Shown: in pieces, positions 1 to 7,138 of the stretch
Position numbering within the stretch: the stretch's first letter is position 1
How the letters are laid out: every line of letters begins with the position of its first letter
Origin: CAWCAL01 sp963695075
Lineage (GTDB): Bacteria > Actinomycetota > Acidimicrobiia > Acidimicrobiales > CAWCAL01
Assembly: GCA_963695075.1 (NCBI GenBank)
Contig: CAVOFR010000007.1
Span: 1,240,001 to 1,304,000 of the forward strand
Direction: 5' to 3'
DNA: 64,000 nt
Made by a program: the position numbers and the translations under genes
The notes under the pieces: model-generated
Told to the model about the DNA's origin: nothing
What the model saw: only the letters and a program-made list of their open reading frames with translations
Database searches by the model: none

Positions 1-103
1 CAGCCGCGGCACCGGCCACAGCGCCGAAACTGAAGAGCACGGCCAGCAGGGCGGCGACGCCTCGGGCCAGGAATCGGATGTTCGTGGGTCGGATGGTGTT
101 CAT
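1..103 (-). CDS. secreted protein, N-terminal signal peptide only (cut by window edge)
   Basis: The reverse strand from an ATG at 103 reads 34 codons to the window edge without a stop. The peptide has a basic start with Arg at residues 5, 10 and 14, then a hydrophobic alanine/leucine/valine stretch from about residue 16, ending in small residues (AVAGAAA) that would suit a signal peptidase I cut. A GGGAGGG ribosome binding site lies 6 nt upstream of the ATG. It is therefore probably the start of an exported protein. The mature part is outside the window, so no function can be given. It is divergent from the dehydrogenase at 786, with the 89-bp repeat array between them. Confidence 0.7.
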   Translation of the reverse strand, partial: MNTIRPTNIRFLARGVAALLAVLFSFGAVAGAAA

Positions 104-182
104 GTCAGTCCCTCCCGGGGCTCGGCCACCCGGTCGATCCAGGCGGTTCAGGAGTACTGACCGGCCAGCATGCGATGCCTTA

Positions 183-627
183 CACTTTGGGCCGGCGATA
201 ATCCGCCGGCCCGGGCTTCGCCCACCCGCGTGTCGCCGTTGCCGCTGCTCCGCTCCGTCTCCGCAGCCTTGCACTTTGGGCCGGCGATAATCCGCCGGCC
301 CGGGCTTCGCCCACCCGCGTGTCACGGGTTGCCGCTGCTCCGCTCCGTCTCCGCAGCCTTGCACTTTGGGCCGGCGATAATCCGCCGGCCCGGGCTTCGC
401 CCACCCGCGTGTCGCCGTTGCCGCTGCTCCGCTCCGTCTCCGCAGCCTTGCACCTTGGGCCGGCGATAATCCGCCGGCCCGGGCTTCGCCCACCCGCGTG
501 TCGCCGTTGCCGCTGCTCCGCTCCGTCTCCGCAGCCTTGCACTTTGGGCCGGCGATAATCCGCCGGCCCGGGCTTCGCCCACCCGCGTGTCGCCGTTGCC
601 GCTGCTCCGCTCCGTCTCCGCAGCCTT
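183..627. repeat. five-copy 89-bp tandem repeat array
   Basis: Five head-to-tail units start at 183, 272, 362, 451 and 540. Four are 89 bp and the second is 90 bp, because a TCGCC is replaced by TCACGG. The fourth has ACTTT changed to ACCTT, and the units are otherwise nearly identical. Each unit begins near CACTTT and carries a perfect inverted repeat, GGGCCGGCG and its complement, around a 6-nt ATAATC loop (189-212 in the first unit). There are no unique spacers, so this is not a CRISPR array. Frames stay open through it, but the predicted peptides are repeats of each other and look non-coding. It fills the divergent gap between the secreted protein and the dehydrogenase. Confidence 0.9.
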
Positions 628-785
628 CGGTCGGGCGTTCTCCTGGTTCGCTTCCGTCGCTGGGCGACGGTGGGGGACCAGATTTCGGCTCGGTGCTCGG
701 TGCTGGGCGCCTGGCCGCGCGAACCTACCCATGTGTTCGGCTCTCGCCACCAGCGTCCGCCAAGGCTCTCCCTCGACGAGGAATC
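628..785. other. intergenic leader between repeat array and dehydrogenase
   Basis: This is non-coding sequence after the last repeat unit. The only clear signal is a GAGGA ribosome binding site just upstream of the ATG at 786. No confident promoter hexamer was found. Confidence 0.4.
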
Positions 786-1790
786 ATGATCACCGAAGAT
801 CTGACGCTCCTGGTGACCGCTCCGGTCCGAGGCGAGGGTCTGGCCCTACTCGAGTCGCTCGGCACCGTCGTGGTGGACCCCTGGATCGACCACACTCCGG
901 TGCGCGTCCTCGACGGAGAGAAGCTCCGGGACTGGATGATCGAACTGGACGCCAACGTCCTCATCTGCGAGGCCGACTTCGCGTGGGATCCCCTCTTCGA
1001 GCTTCCGCTCGTGGCGATCGGCTCCACCCGGGGTGACCCCACCAACGTCGATGTCGCTGCAGCGACGCGGGCAGGTGTCCCGGTTCTGCATGCGCCCGGT
1101 CGCAACGCCGCCGCCGTGGCCGAGATGACGGTGGCCCTGCTGTACGCCGTCACCCGTCACGTGGTCCCGGGCGACGCCGACGTGCGGGCTGGGCGCGTGT
1201 TCGGCGAGACACTGCCGTACCAGCGTTACCGAGCCCACGAGCTCGCGGGACGCACCATCGGTCTGGTCGGTCTCGGAGCGGTGGGCCGCGAGGTGAAGTG
1301 GAGGATGGAGGGTCTGGGCCTTCACGTGATCTCCACCGACCCGTTCGCTCCCGATGCAACGCACCAGCTGGAGGAGTTGCTGGCCGAGTCCGACATCGTC
1401 AGCATCCACGCTCCGGCCAACGCCGACACCGCCGGCATGATCGGTGGAGACGCATTCGACCTGATGCGGCCCGGCGTCGTCTTCGTGAACACCGCCCGGG
1501 CTGCGATCCACGATGACGACGCGCTCGTCTCCGCTCTGCGCTCGGGTCGCGTGGCCGCGGCAGCGCTCGACCACTTCGACGGTGAACAGCTCCCGGCTGG
1601 TCACCCTCTCCTCGGGATGCCCAACGTCGTGCTAACGCCACACATCGGCGGCGCGACGTACGAGACCGAAGCCCGCCACTCGATGATGATCGCCGAGGAC
1701 CTCGCCCGCTTGCTGCGCGGCGAACGACCCCATCGGTTGGCCAACCCCGAGGTGCTGGTCGCCCCGGATCCGCCAGGAGGAACACGATGA
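786..1790 (+). CDS. D-isomer 2-hydroxyacid dehydrogenase (SerA/GyaR-like)
   Basis: This 334-residue NAD-dependent 2-hydroxyacid dehydrogenase would oxidise a D-2-hydroxyacid or reduce the matching 2-ketoacid in the cytoplasm. The nucleotide-binding glycines GLGAVG are at residues 162-167. The family Arg-Glu-His catalytic set appears as NTAR, GEQLP and TPHIGG in the C-terminal third. The length suits single-domain members, with no ACT domain, so it is less likely to be the feedback-regulated SerA of serine synthesis. The open frame runs upstream into the repeat array, but the ATG at 786 has a GAGGA site and begins the family-like sequence. Its stop overlaps the class II aldolase start (ATGA), so the two are translationally coupled. 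The substrate is not known. Confidence 0.85.
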   Translation: MITEDLTLLVTAPVRGEGLALLESLGTVVVDPWIDHTPVRVLDGEKLRDWMIELDANVLICEADFAWDPLFELPLVAIGSTRGDPTNVDVAAATRAGVPVLHAPGRNAAAVAEMTVALLYAVTRHVVPGDADVRAGRVFGETLPYQRYRAHELAGRTIGLVGLGAVGREVKWRMEGLGLHVISTDPFAPDATHQLEELLAESDIVSIHAPANADTAGMIGGDAFDLMRPGVVFVNTARAAIHDDDALVSALRSGRVAAAALDHFDGEQLPAGHPLLGMPNVVLTPHIGGATYETEARHSMMIAEDLARLLRGERPHRLANPEVLVAPDPPGGTR

Positions 1791-2443
1791 CCGATGACGA
1801 GGTACGCGAGGCCGTTCTGAGGGCGGCGAAGGAGTTGGATCGCCGTCGGCTCGTGTCGGGAACGGCGGGGAACGTATCGGGTCGATTGGCTGACGGCGAC
1901 ATCTGCGTCACACCGTCGTCGCTGCCCTACGACACGATGACTCTCGATGATCTCGTGACGGTCGACCTCGATGGTGAACAGACGGGGGGCGAACACAGTC
2001 CCACCGCCGAAACGCCGCTGCACACCGCGTGCTACCGCGCTCACTCCGAGGTGCGCGGTGTGGTGCACAGCCATCCTCTGTACGCCTCGATGTTCGCTGT
2101 CGCCCACCGGCCGATTCCGGCCGTGGTCGAAGAGTCGGTCGTCTACATCGGCGGCGATGTTCCCGTCTGCGACTACCACCCGAGCGGGTCCGACGAGCTG
2201 GCGGTCGCCGTGGCCGAGGCCTTGACCGAGCGCAGCGCCGCTCTCATGGCCAACCACGGCCTGGTCTGCGTGGGCAAGAACACCGACGACGCCCTGCACA
2301 ACACCGTGGTCGTCGAGCACAACGCACTGATCGTGTGGGGAGCTCACGCCCTCGGGGGTCCTGAGCCGGTTCCGGCGAAGGTGGTCGAGGACATGGGCGG
2401 CGTGTACCGGTTCGTTCGTTCCGACATGTGGGCCTCGGGGTAG
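1787..2443 (+). CDS. class II aldolase/adducin family protein
   Basis: This 218-residue zinc aldolase or epimerase belongs to the L-fuculose-phosphate aldolase / L-ribulose-5-phosphate 4-epimerase family. It has the phosphate-binding GTAGNVSGR (residues 25-33) and TPSS segments, a catalytic glutamate at E75 (SPTAETPLH), zinc ligands in HSHP (94-97) and a third histidine in ANHG near residue 155. The start overlaps the stop of the hydroxyacid dehydrogenase, so the pair probably forms one pathway that breaks down a sugar acid or sugar phosphate. No kinase is linked directly; the nearest is the FGGY kinase at 16872. The exact substrate cannot be read from sequence. Confidence 0.85.
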   Translation: MTDDEVREAVLRAAKELDRRRLVSGTAGNVSGRLADGDICVTPSSLPYDTMTLDDLVTVDLDGEQTGGEHSPTAETPLHTACYRAHSEVRGVVHSHPLYASMFAVAHRPIPAVVEESVVYIGGDVPVCDYHPSGSDELAVAVAEALTERSAALMANHGLVCVGKNTDDALHNTVVVEHNALIVWGAHALGGPEPVPAKVVEDMGGVYRFVRSDMWASG

Positions 2444-2464
2444 GGCCCTCCGTGGAGCGGCCGG

Positions 2465-2470
2465 TAGCGT
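2465..2470 (+). promoter_or_regulatory. -10 box of a leaderless promoter (UbiA-family gene)
   Basis: TAGCGT sits exactly 7 nt before the ATG at 2478 and there is no Shine-Dalgarno. This spacing would put transcription start at or next to the start codon. Confidence 0.5.
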
Positions 2471-2477
2471 CTGTCGG

Positions 2478-3506
2478 ATGACCGAGATCGAGAGTCCGAG
2501 GCTGCCGCGAGCCGACGGTGGTCTCGTCCAGAAGTGGCTGTGGGTCCTGGCCACCACCAACCCGCCCGAGGGCCACATGGACCCGGTGTCGAAGTGGCTC
2601 TTCCTGACCCGCGCCGGCGTGATCCCCATGACGCTCGTGTCGGCCATCTCGGCCGGGCTGCTCGCGGTCTTTCGGGGAGACAGCGTGCAGTGGGGATGGT
2701 TCGCCCTCTCGGCGTTCGGTCTGGTGCTGGCCCACATGGCCAACAACCTCATGAACGACCTGTTCGACCTCCAGGTCGGGACCGACCACGAGGACTACCC
2801 CCGAAACCTCTACTCGCCCCATCCGGTGCTGTCAGGCGTGATCTCGAAGAAGGGCCTGATGATCACCGCGCTGGTGGTGAACGTCATGGGACTGACCGTG
2901 ATGCTGATCCTCACGGCGGCCCAAGGGTGGCCGATCGCAGCGTTCGCGCTGGCCGGTTTCGTGCTGAGCGTCGGCTACACGGCCCCGCCCCTCCGGCTCA
3001 AGAAGCACGGCCTGGGCGAGGCCACCGTCATCGTCGTCTGGGGCCCCCTGATGATGGGCGGCACCTACTACGCGGCCACCGGTTCGATCCCGTGGGAGAT
3101 CTACGTCGCGTCGTTGCCGTACGCGATCCTCTCCACCACCGTGCTCATGGGAAAGCACATCGACAAGCTGGCCTGGGACGAGCGCGACGGCACCCGGACA
3201 TTCCCGGTCGTCCTGGGCGAGGAGCGGGCCCGGGCCTTCACCAAGGGCATGTTCGTCGCCTTCTACGCCTTGACCGCGGTGCTGGTCGCGGTCCGCATCC
3301 TTCCGGTGGCCGCCCTGCTGGTGGCAGCGTCGTTCCAGCAGTTCCCCAGGGTGTGGGAGGCCTACAGTCAGCCCAAGCCGGATGAATCACCGATCCCCAA
3401 CCCGGTGTGGCCGCTCTGGTTCGCGCCCATCTCGTTCCTTTTGACGCGGCGGGCTGGCGGCCTCCTCATCCTCGGGTTGATCATCGGCGCCATCCTCGGC
3501 TGGTAG
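2478..3506 (+). CDS. UbiA-family prenyltransferase
   Basis: This 342-residue polytopic membrane protein of the UbiA/MenA superfamily transfers a polyprenyl group from a diphosphate to an aromatic or lipid acceptor. The first Mg-diphosphate motif, NDLFDLQVGTD, is at residues 93-103. The second aspartate-rich region, DKLAWDERDGTRTFPV, is near 225-240 and is followed by further membrane helices. Menaquinone (MenA), heme O, chlorophyll-type or archaeal-like lipid substrates are all possible. The GTRTFPV second motif is common in MenA-like and uncharacterised actinobacterial members. It appears to be a single transcription unit with a leaderless promoter. The substrate is inferred only at superfamily level. 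Confidence 0.8.
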   Translation: MTEIESPRLPRADGGLVQKWLWVLATTNPPEGHMDPVSKWLFLTRAGVIPMTLVSAISAGLLAVFRGDSVQWGWFALSAFGLVLAHMANNLMNDLFDLQVGTDHEDYPRNLYSPHPVLSGVISKKGLMITALVVNVMGLTVMLILTAAQGWPIAAFALAGFVLSVGYTAPPLRLKKHGLGEATVIVVWGPLMMGGTYYAATGSIPWEIYVASLPYAILSTTVLMGKHIDKLAWDERDGTRTFPVVLGEERARAFTKGMFVAFYALTAVLVAVRILPVAALLVAASFQQFPRVWEAYSQPKPDESPIPNPVWPLWFAPISFLLTRRAGGLLILGLIIGAILGW

Positions 3507-3574
3507 GGCGGCTGGTTTCGGCGTTGTCACGGCCGGTATGAACCAGTATGTTCGTCGATGTGACGGTGGAGCGA

Positions 3575-3784
3575 ATGACCGTGTCGATCGAGGCTGAGCT
3601 CGCGTCCGCCGTAAGGGAGGCGGCCGAGGCCGACTCCCAGACCTTGTCGGCGTGGTTGGCCGACGCAGCCCGGCAGCGGCTCGCCGTCCGCGGCCTCGCT
3701 GGGATCATCGCCGAATGGGAGACGATCCACGGCGATTTCACCGAGGATGAGCTCGGAGCCGCTCGAACCCACCTCGCCCCGTGA
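3575..3784 (+). CDS. VapB-like antitoxin (ribbon-helix-helix type)
   Basis: This is a short acidic protein of 69 residues. Its N-terminus (MTVSIEAELASAVREAAE) looks like a ribbon-helix-helix DNA-binding segment, followed by a helical tail (GIIAEWETIHGDFTEDEL) of the kind that wraps a PIN toxin. Known VapB antitoxins neutralise VapC and repress their own promoter. The chosen ATG has GGTGGAG 4 nt upstream; a longer frame starts at 3548 without a comparable site. The stop overlaps the toxin start as GTGA, the usual antitoxin-first coupling. Function is inferred from size, order and motifs. Confidence 0.7.
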   Translation: MTVSIEAELASAVREAAEADSQTLSAWLADAARQRLAVRGLAGIIAEWETIHGDFTEDELGAARTHLAP

Positions 3785-4176
3785 CCGCCCTCGTGCTCGA
3801 CGCTGGTGCGCTCATCGCCCTCGAATGCAATGCCCGAGACGCCTGGGCGATGCTCCGGGTCGCGACCGATCGACGCGACATCGTCGTGGTCCCCACCGGA
3901 GCGATCGCTCAGGCTTGGCGTGGCGGAGCGAGGCAGGCGTTGCTCGCGAGGGCCCTGAGTCATTGCCACGAGGTCGCACTGGACGGGACCGTCGCGCGCG
4001 CAGCGGGACTGCTGTGCGCCGAGTCGGGGACCGTCGACGTCGTCGATGCATCCGTCGCCATCGTCGCCGACGCCGCGACCCGAAACGGTCCTGTCGTCGT
4101 CCTCACGTCGGACGCTCGTGACCTCGACCGCCTGTTCGAGGCGCTCCGATCCGAAGCGTCCACCGTCCGCGTCTGA
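3781..4176 (+). CDS. VapC-like PIN-domain ribonuclease toxin
   Basis: This 131-residue PIN-fold protein would cut RNA when freed from its antitoxin. It has the opening LDAGAL with D7, the conserved central acidic residues in VDVVDAS (D86, D89) and a C-terminal TSDARDL (D111) that completes a metal site. The length fits VapC. Start is GTG, overlapping the antitoxin stop. The target RNA (initiator tRNA, 23S rRNA or other) cannot be predicted. Confidence 0.75.
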   Translation: MTALVLDAGALIALECNARDAWAMLRVATDRRDIVVVPTGAIAQAWRGGARQALLARALSHCHEVALDGTVARAAGLLCAESGTVDVVDASVAIVADAATRNGPVVVLTSDARDLDRLFEALRSEASTVRV

Positions 4177-4206
4177 CCGGGCGCAGGGCTCGGAGCGGCT
4201 GACGCC

Positions 4207-4956
4207 TCAGCCCGGCGAGCCGGTGATGATCCGGCGGAACGACTCGACCATCGCACCGTCGGTGAACCCGTGGCGCTTCGCATTGTCCCGGCCCCAGTTG
4301 CCGAGGAAGGCCTCGATGTCCTCGATCCAACCCACCTGGCTCCGGTGGCTCCCGAGTGCCGCCGCCTTGAGAGCGATCACCGGCGCGATGTCGATGAACA
4401 GGTCGGAGGGATGGAGGCCGGTCACCCAGAGCTCCTGGACGGTGTGGGGGTCGGGTCCGCCCTCGAGGAGGTCGGGGTGAGCGTGGGGGTTGCGACTGTC
4501 GGGATAGACGGCCGACACCGTTGCCTCGGCGAAAGCCAGGTGGTCGGGGTGGCTGGCGTAGACCGAGTCCCAACGCCGTTCGGGCGACTGGGTGATCACC
4601 ACCTCGGGCCGGACATCGCGAATCAGGCGGCTCACCACCCTGCGGGTGGCCAGGTCGGCGATGAGGTGGCCGTCGGGCAGGCCGAGAAACCGGACGTCGG
4701 TGACGCCGACGGCGGTCGCCGCGGCGCGTTGCTCCCGCTCCCGGATCTCGATCAGCTCCCGGCGGGGGAGATCCTCGGGTGGGCCGGCTTCACCCGAGGT
4801 CGCCAGCCCGTAGACCACCTCGGTCCCGGCCCGTGTGAGTCGGGCGACCGTGCCGGCCACACCGAAATCGATGTCATCGGGGTGAGCTACGCAGACCAGG
4901 ACACGAGACGGGGGGTCGGACAGGTCGAAGAGGTCAGGGGAGGGCGTCGCTGCCAT
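4207..4956 (-). CDS. PIG-L / LmbE family deacetylase
   Basis: This 249-residue zinc deacetylase is of the LmbE type, which includes MshB (mycothiol synthesis) and mycothiol conjugate amidase. The zinc motif HPDD is at residues 25-28 and the distal SHPDHL at 135-140 supplies the third ligand. It lacks features that would decide between mycothiol enzymes and other N-acetylglucosamine deacetylases. The start at 4956 is preferred to longer in-frame ATGs because TACCGT lies 7 nt upstream, matching the leaderless pattern seen elsewhere in the window. It is divergent from the AbiEi/DUF559 gene, with a hairpin element between them. Confidence 0.8.
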   Translation of the reverse strand: MAATPSPDLFDLSDPPSRVLVCVAHPDDIDFGVAGTVARLTRAGTEVVYGLATSGEAGPPEDLPRRELIEIREREQRAAATAVGVTDVRFLGLPDGHLIADLATRRVVSRLIRDVRPEVVITQSPERRWDSVYASHPDHLAFAEATVSAVYPDSRNPHAHPDLLEGGPDPHTVQELWVTGLHPSDLFIDIAPVIALKAAALGSHRSQVGWIEDIEAFLGNWGRDNAKRHGFTDGAMVESFRRIITGSPG

Positions 4957-4963
4957 CCCGTCG

Positions 4964-4969
4964 ACGGTA
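4964..4969 (-). promoter_or_regulatory. -10 box of a leaderless promoter (PIG-L gene)
   Basis: On the minus strand this reads TACCGT, 7 nt before the ATG at 4956, with no Shine-Dalgarno. Confidence 0.5.
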
Positions 4970-4996
4970 TCGGCCCGGGGCCCCTTCCCCATCCGA

Positions 4997-5047
4997 CGAA
5001 CTTTGTGCTCTCCCGGTACCCATGTGCGAGCCAGAGCACAAAGTTCG
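4997..5047. repeat. inverted-repeat hairpin element, copy 1
   Basis: Perfect 15-bp arms, CGAACTTTGTGCTCT at 4997-5011 and its complement at 5033-5047, enclose a 21-nt loop. The loop contains GGTACCCATGTGCGAG. Copy 2 at 6041-6089 has the same arms and nearly the same loop, so the loop is conserved as well as the stem. It lies between divergent genes, upstream of both, so it is not simply a terminator. There is no T-tract. Confidence 0.85.
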
Positions 5048-5104
5048 GTGGGGGGGGCGGCGGAGCGGCGGCCACTGTCACACCCGACCGGCCATCCTTC
5101 AAAG

Positions 5105-6028
5105 ATGAGCGACACCGAACGCATCCTCGGGACCTTCGCCCGCCAGGGCCACGGGGTCGTGCGGTTGACCCAGCTCGTGGAGGCCGGCGTCGACGAGGTG
5201 GAGATCCGCCGGCGGATCCGGCGTGGATCGCTCATCAGGGTGGCCGGCGGGGTATTCGTCGTCAACGGTTCGGTGCCGACCCTGCGTCAGCGCCTGACAA
5301 TGGCAACCAGCACCGCGGGTGAGGCCGTCGCGTCTCACGAGAGCGCAGCTGAGCTGCATCGGTTCAGGTACGCACCACGGGGTCTCGTCGTGGTGACCAT
5401 CGCCGCAACCCAGCAGGTCCGCTCGATTCCGGCGGACCGGGTTCATCGATACAAGGACCTGCGACCTGAGTTCTGCACGTCGGCGGACGGCATTCCGGTG
5501 ACGACACCCGAGAGGACGATGATCGATCTGGCCGCGAAGCTGCGCCCGGAGCGGCTCGCGCGCGTGCTGGATGATCGGCTGGCTTCGGGGGCGCTCGACA
5601 TCCGGCGACTGATCGCCGTCTTCAATGCGCTCGCTCGCAGGGGCCGACACGGAATCGGCCGGATTCGACCATTGCTCGAGGTGCGCGGCGAAGGGCACGT
5701 CTTCTCCACCACCGAGCTCGAGGCTCGCTTCGATCGCCTGATCGCGAGGTTCGGGCTGCCCAGACCGGACTGCCAGGTCCTGCCGCCGTGGGCCGTTCAA
5801 GACGGCATAGGCCGCGTCGACTTCGCCTATCGCTCCCAGCATCTGATCGTCGAGCTGGACGGCCGCAGATGGCACAGCTACGACCAGGCGAGGGAGACCG
5901 ACACCCATCGGGACCAGGTGGCGGCGGCGCACGGTTGGAGGGTCATGCGCTGTACCTGGCGACAGATCGTGAAGACCCCCGGGGAGGTGGCGGGCCTGCT
6001 CCGCGCCGCGCTCGCGGCCGCCGCCTGA
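5105..6028 (+). CDS. AbiEi-like winged helix plus DUF559 (Vsr-like) nuclease-fold protein
   Basis: This 307-residue protein has two parts. The N-terminal ~60 residues resemble the winged helix of AbiEi-type antitoxins (VVRLTQLVEAGV then a GSLIRVAGGVFVV wing). The C-terminal ~90 residues form a DUF559 domain related to the Vsr/PD-(D/E)XK nuclease fold: D239 in VDFAY, E250 in IVELDG, followed by RRWH. These match the acidic residues of a PD-(D/E)XK metal site, so it may be an active nuclease. Such proteins are common in actinobacteria and their role is unknown. No cognate AbiEii toxin is adjacent. The gene stands alone, bracketed by hairpin elements on both sides. A CATCCT hexamer lies 6 nt before the ATG. 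Confidence 0.75.
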   Translation: MSDTERILGTFARQGHGVVRLTQLVEAGVDEVEIRRRIRRGSLIRVAGGVFVVNGSVPTLRQRLTMATSTAGEAVASHESAAELHRFRYAPRGLVVVTIAATQQVRSIPADRVHRYKDLRPEFCTSADGIPVTTPERTMIDLAAKLRPERLARVLDDRLASGALDIRRLIAVFNALARRGRHGIGRIRPLLEVRGEGHVFSTTELEARFDRLIARFGLPRPDCQVLPPWAVQDGIGRVDFAYRSQHLIVELDGRRWHSYDQARETDTHRDQVAAAHGWRVMRCTWRQIVKTPGEVAGLLRAALAAAA

Positions 6029-6040
6029 GCCTCCTACAGT

Positions 6041-6089
6041 GAACTTTGTGCTCTGGCGGTACCCATATGCGAGCCAGGGCACAAAGTTC
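6041..6089. repeat. inverted-repeat hairpin element, copy 2
   Basis: Seventeen-bp arms (6041-6057 and 6073-6089, beginning GAACTTTGTGCTCTGGC) pair with one G-T wobble around a 15-nt loop, GGTACCCATATGCGA. Both stem and loop match copy 1. It sits between the convergent ends of the DUF559 gene and the alpha/beta hydrolase, so here it could also end transcription from both sides. Confidence 0.85.
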
Positions 6090-6099
6090 GGTTGCGGCG

Positions 6100-6999
6100 T
6101 CAGCTCTGGGCGAGGAGGTGGTGGAAGGGCTGGAGGCCGCCGGAGATCGGTTCGGTCGTGTCGATGAAGTCTCGGACCACTCGGACGAAGCGTTCGGGTT
6201 CCTCGACGTGCGGGAAGTGCCCGACCCCTTCGAAGACCTCGAGTCTGCTGCCGGGCACGAGCTCGTGGGTGGCGTAGGCATGATCGATGGGGATGATCGG
6301 ATCGGCGTCGCCCCAGACGAGCATGGTGGGCATGGCGGCAGCCAGGTAGAGCCGGTCGGCCGCGCACACCGACTGCCCACCCGGATCGATCACCGCCCGC
6401 AGGGTTCGGACGAACGCCTTCCGGTTCTCGGCCTGGGTGAGCGAGGCGTAGGCCCGCCACATCTCGGCGACGTGCGGTGCGCTCCAACCCCGGTGGTGCA
6501 GCCCTCGGCTGACCGCGTCGCCCTGATCGCGCAGGAACGACGGAAAGAGGATGGGCATCACGTACTCGGCGCCGGGCAGAGTGAGGAGGCGTAGCAGCCA
6601 GCTCACTTCGCGGCCAAGACCACCACTACCCACGAGGATCATCCGGTCGACCAGCTCGGGATGCTGGTAGGCGAGCTGCATGGCCACACCACCGCCGAGG
6701 GACTGGCCGATCACCGTGACCGGACCGAGGCCGAGTACGGCGAGCAGGTCGCGCTGGCCACTGGCGAACGCGCCGAGCGAATAGTCGCCCATCGGCTTGG
6801 CCGACTCGCCGTGGCCGATCAGGTCGGGAGCGACCACGGTGTAGTGACGGGCCAGATCGGGCATCACCTGACGCCAGGTCTTCGAGCTCCCGGCCATGCC
6901 GTGGAGGAGGAGGATGGTCGGCCGATCGGGCTCGCTCTCCGCCAAGCGGTACGTCACATCGTGACCGTGAACCGTGACGTGACGAATCGGAATACCCAT
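6100..6999 (-). CDS. alpha/beta-fold hydrolase
   Basis: This 299-residue hydrolase has an oxyanion HGMAGSS motif (residues 34-40), a nucleophile elbow GQSLGG with S100, an acid D233 in WGDADPIIP and H261 in GVGHFPH. The layout resembles C-C hydrolases, haloalkane-type lipid esterases and related enzymes, and the substrate is unknown. No Shine-Dalgarno is present; TAACTT lies 6 nt upstream of the ATG and is overlapped by a palindrome (7008-7023) that could be a repressor site. It is a single-gene unit on this strand, convergent with the DUF559 gene. Confidence 0.85.
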   Translation of the reverse strand: MGIPIRHVTVHGHDVTYRLAESEPDRPTILLLHGMAGSSKTWRQVMPDLARHYTVVAPDLIGHGESAKPMGDYSLGAFASGQRDLLAVLGLGPVTVIGQSLGGGVAMQLAYQHPELVDRMILVGSGGLGREVSWLLRLLTLPGAEYVMPILFPSFLRDQGDAVSRGLHHRGWSAPHVAEMWRAYASLTQAENRKAFVRTLRAVIDPGGQSVCAADRLYLAAAMPTMLVWGDADPIIPIDHAYATHELVPGSRLEVFEGVGHFPHVEEPERFVRVVRDFIDTTEPISGGLQPFHHLLAQS

Positions 7000-7005
7000 G
7001 GCATC

Positions 7006-7011
7006 AAGTTA
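7006..7011 (-). promoter_or_regulatory. -10 box of a leaderless promoter (alpha/beta hydrolase)
   Basis: On the minus strand this reads TAACTT, 6 nt before the ATG at 6999. There is no ribosome binding site. Confidence 0.45.
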
Positions 7012-7023
7012 CCAGCGGGTAAC
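7008..7023. promoter_or_regulatory. palindromic candidate operator
   Basis: GTTACC and its complement GGTAAC are separated by 4 nt and overlap the -10 hexamer of the hydrolase gene. Position and symmetry suit a TetR-like repressor site. No regulator gene is adjacent, so the regulator is unknown. Confidence 0.4.
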
Positions 7024-7082
7024 ATCGTGTCAAGGGTCCTAGGTCACACGTGGCACGGCCGATCCGGTCGACGCGGCGCCGC

Positions 7083-7088
7083 TACGCT
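7083..7088 (+). promoter_or_regulatory. -10 box of the importer operon
   Basis: TACGCT lies 50 nt before the GTG start of the first binding protein. The same block, including the downstream leader, is repeated at 8605-8610 in front of the second binding protein. Confidence 0.4.
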
Positions 7089-7138
7089 GCGTCGAGTTCG
7101 TTCTTCTCGGGATGAGCGGCGGAGACAGGGGGGACCTG

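Noticed and set aside
183..627. CRISPR array or repeat-protein gene
   Set aside because: There are no variable spacers between units, and the peptides read in all frames are just the repeats.
3548..3574. Longer start for the antitoxin
   Set aside because: It has no ribosome binding site, whereas the ATG at 3575 has GGTGGAG and the usual antitoxin N-terminus.
4997..5047. Plain Rho-independent terminator
   Set aside because: No T-tract; copy 1 lies upstream of both neighbouring genes, and the loop is conserved between copies 1 and 2.
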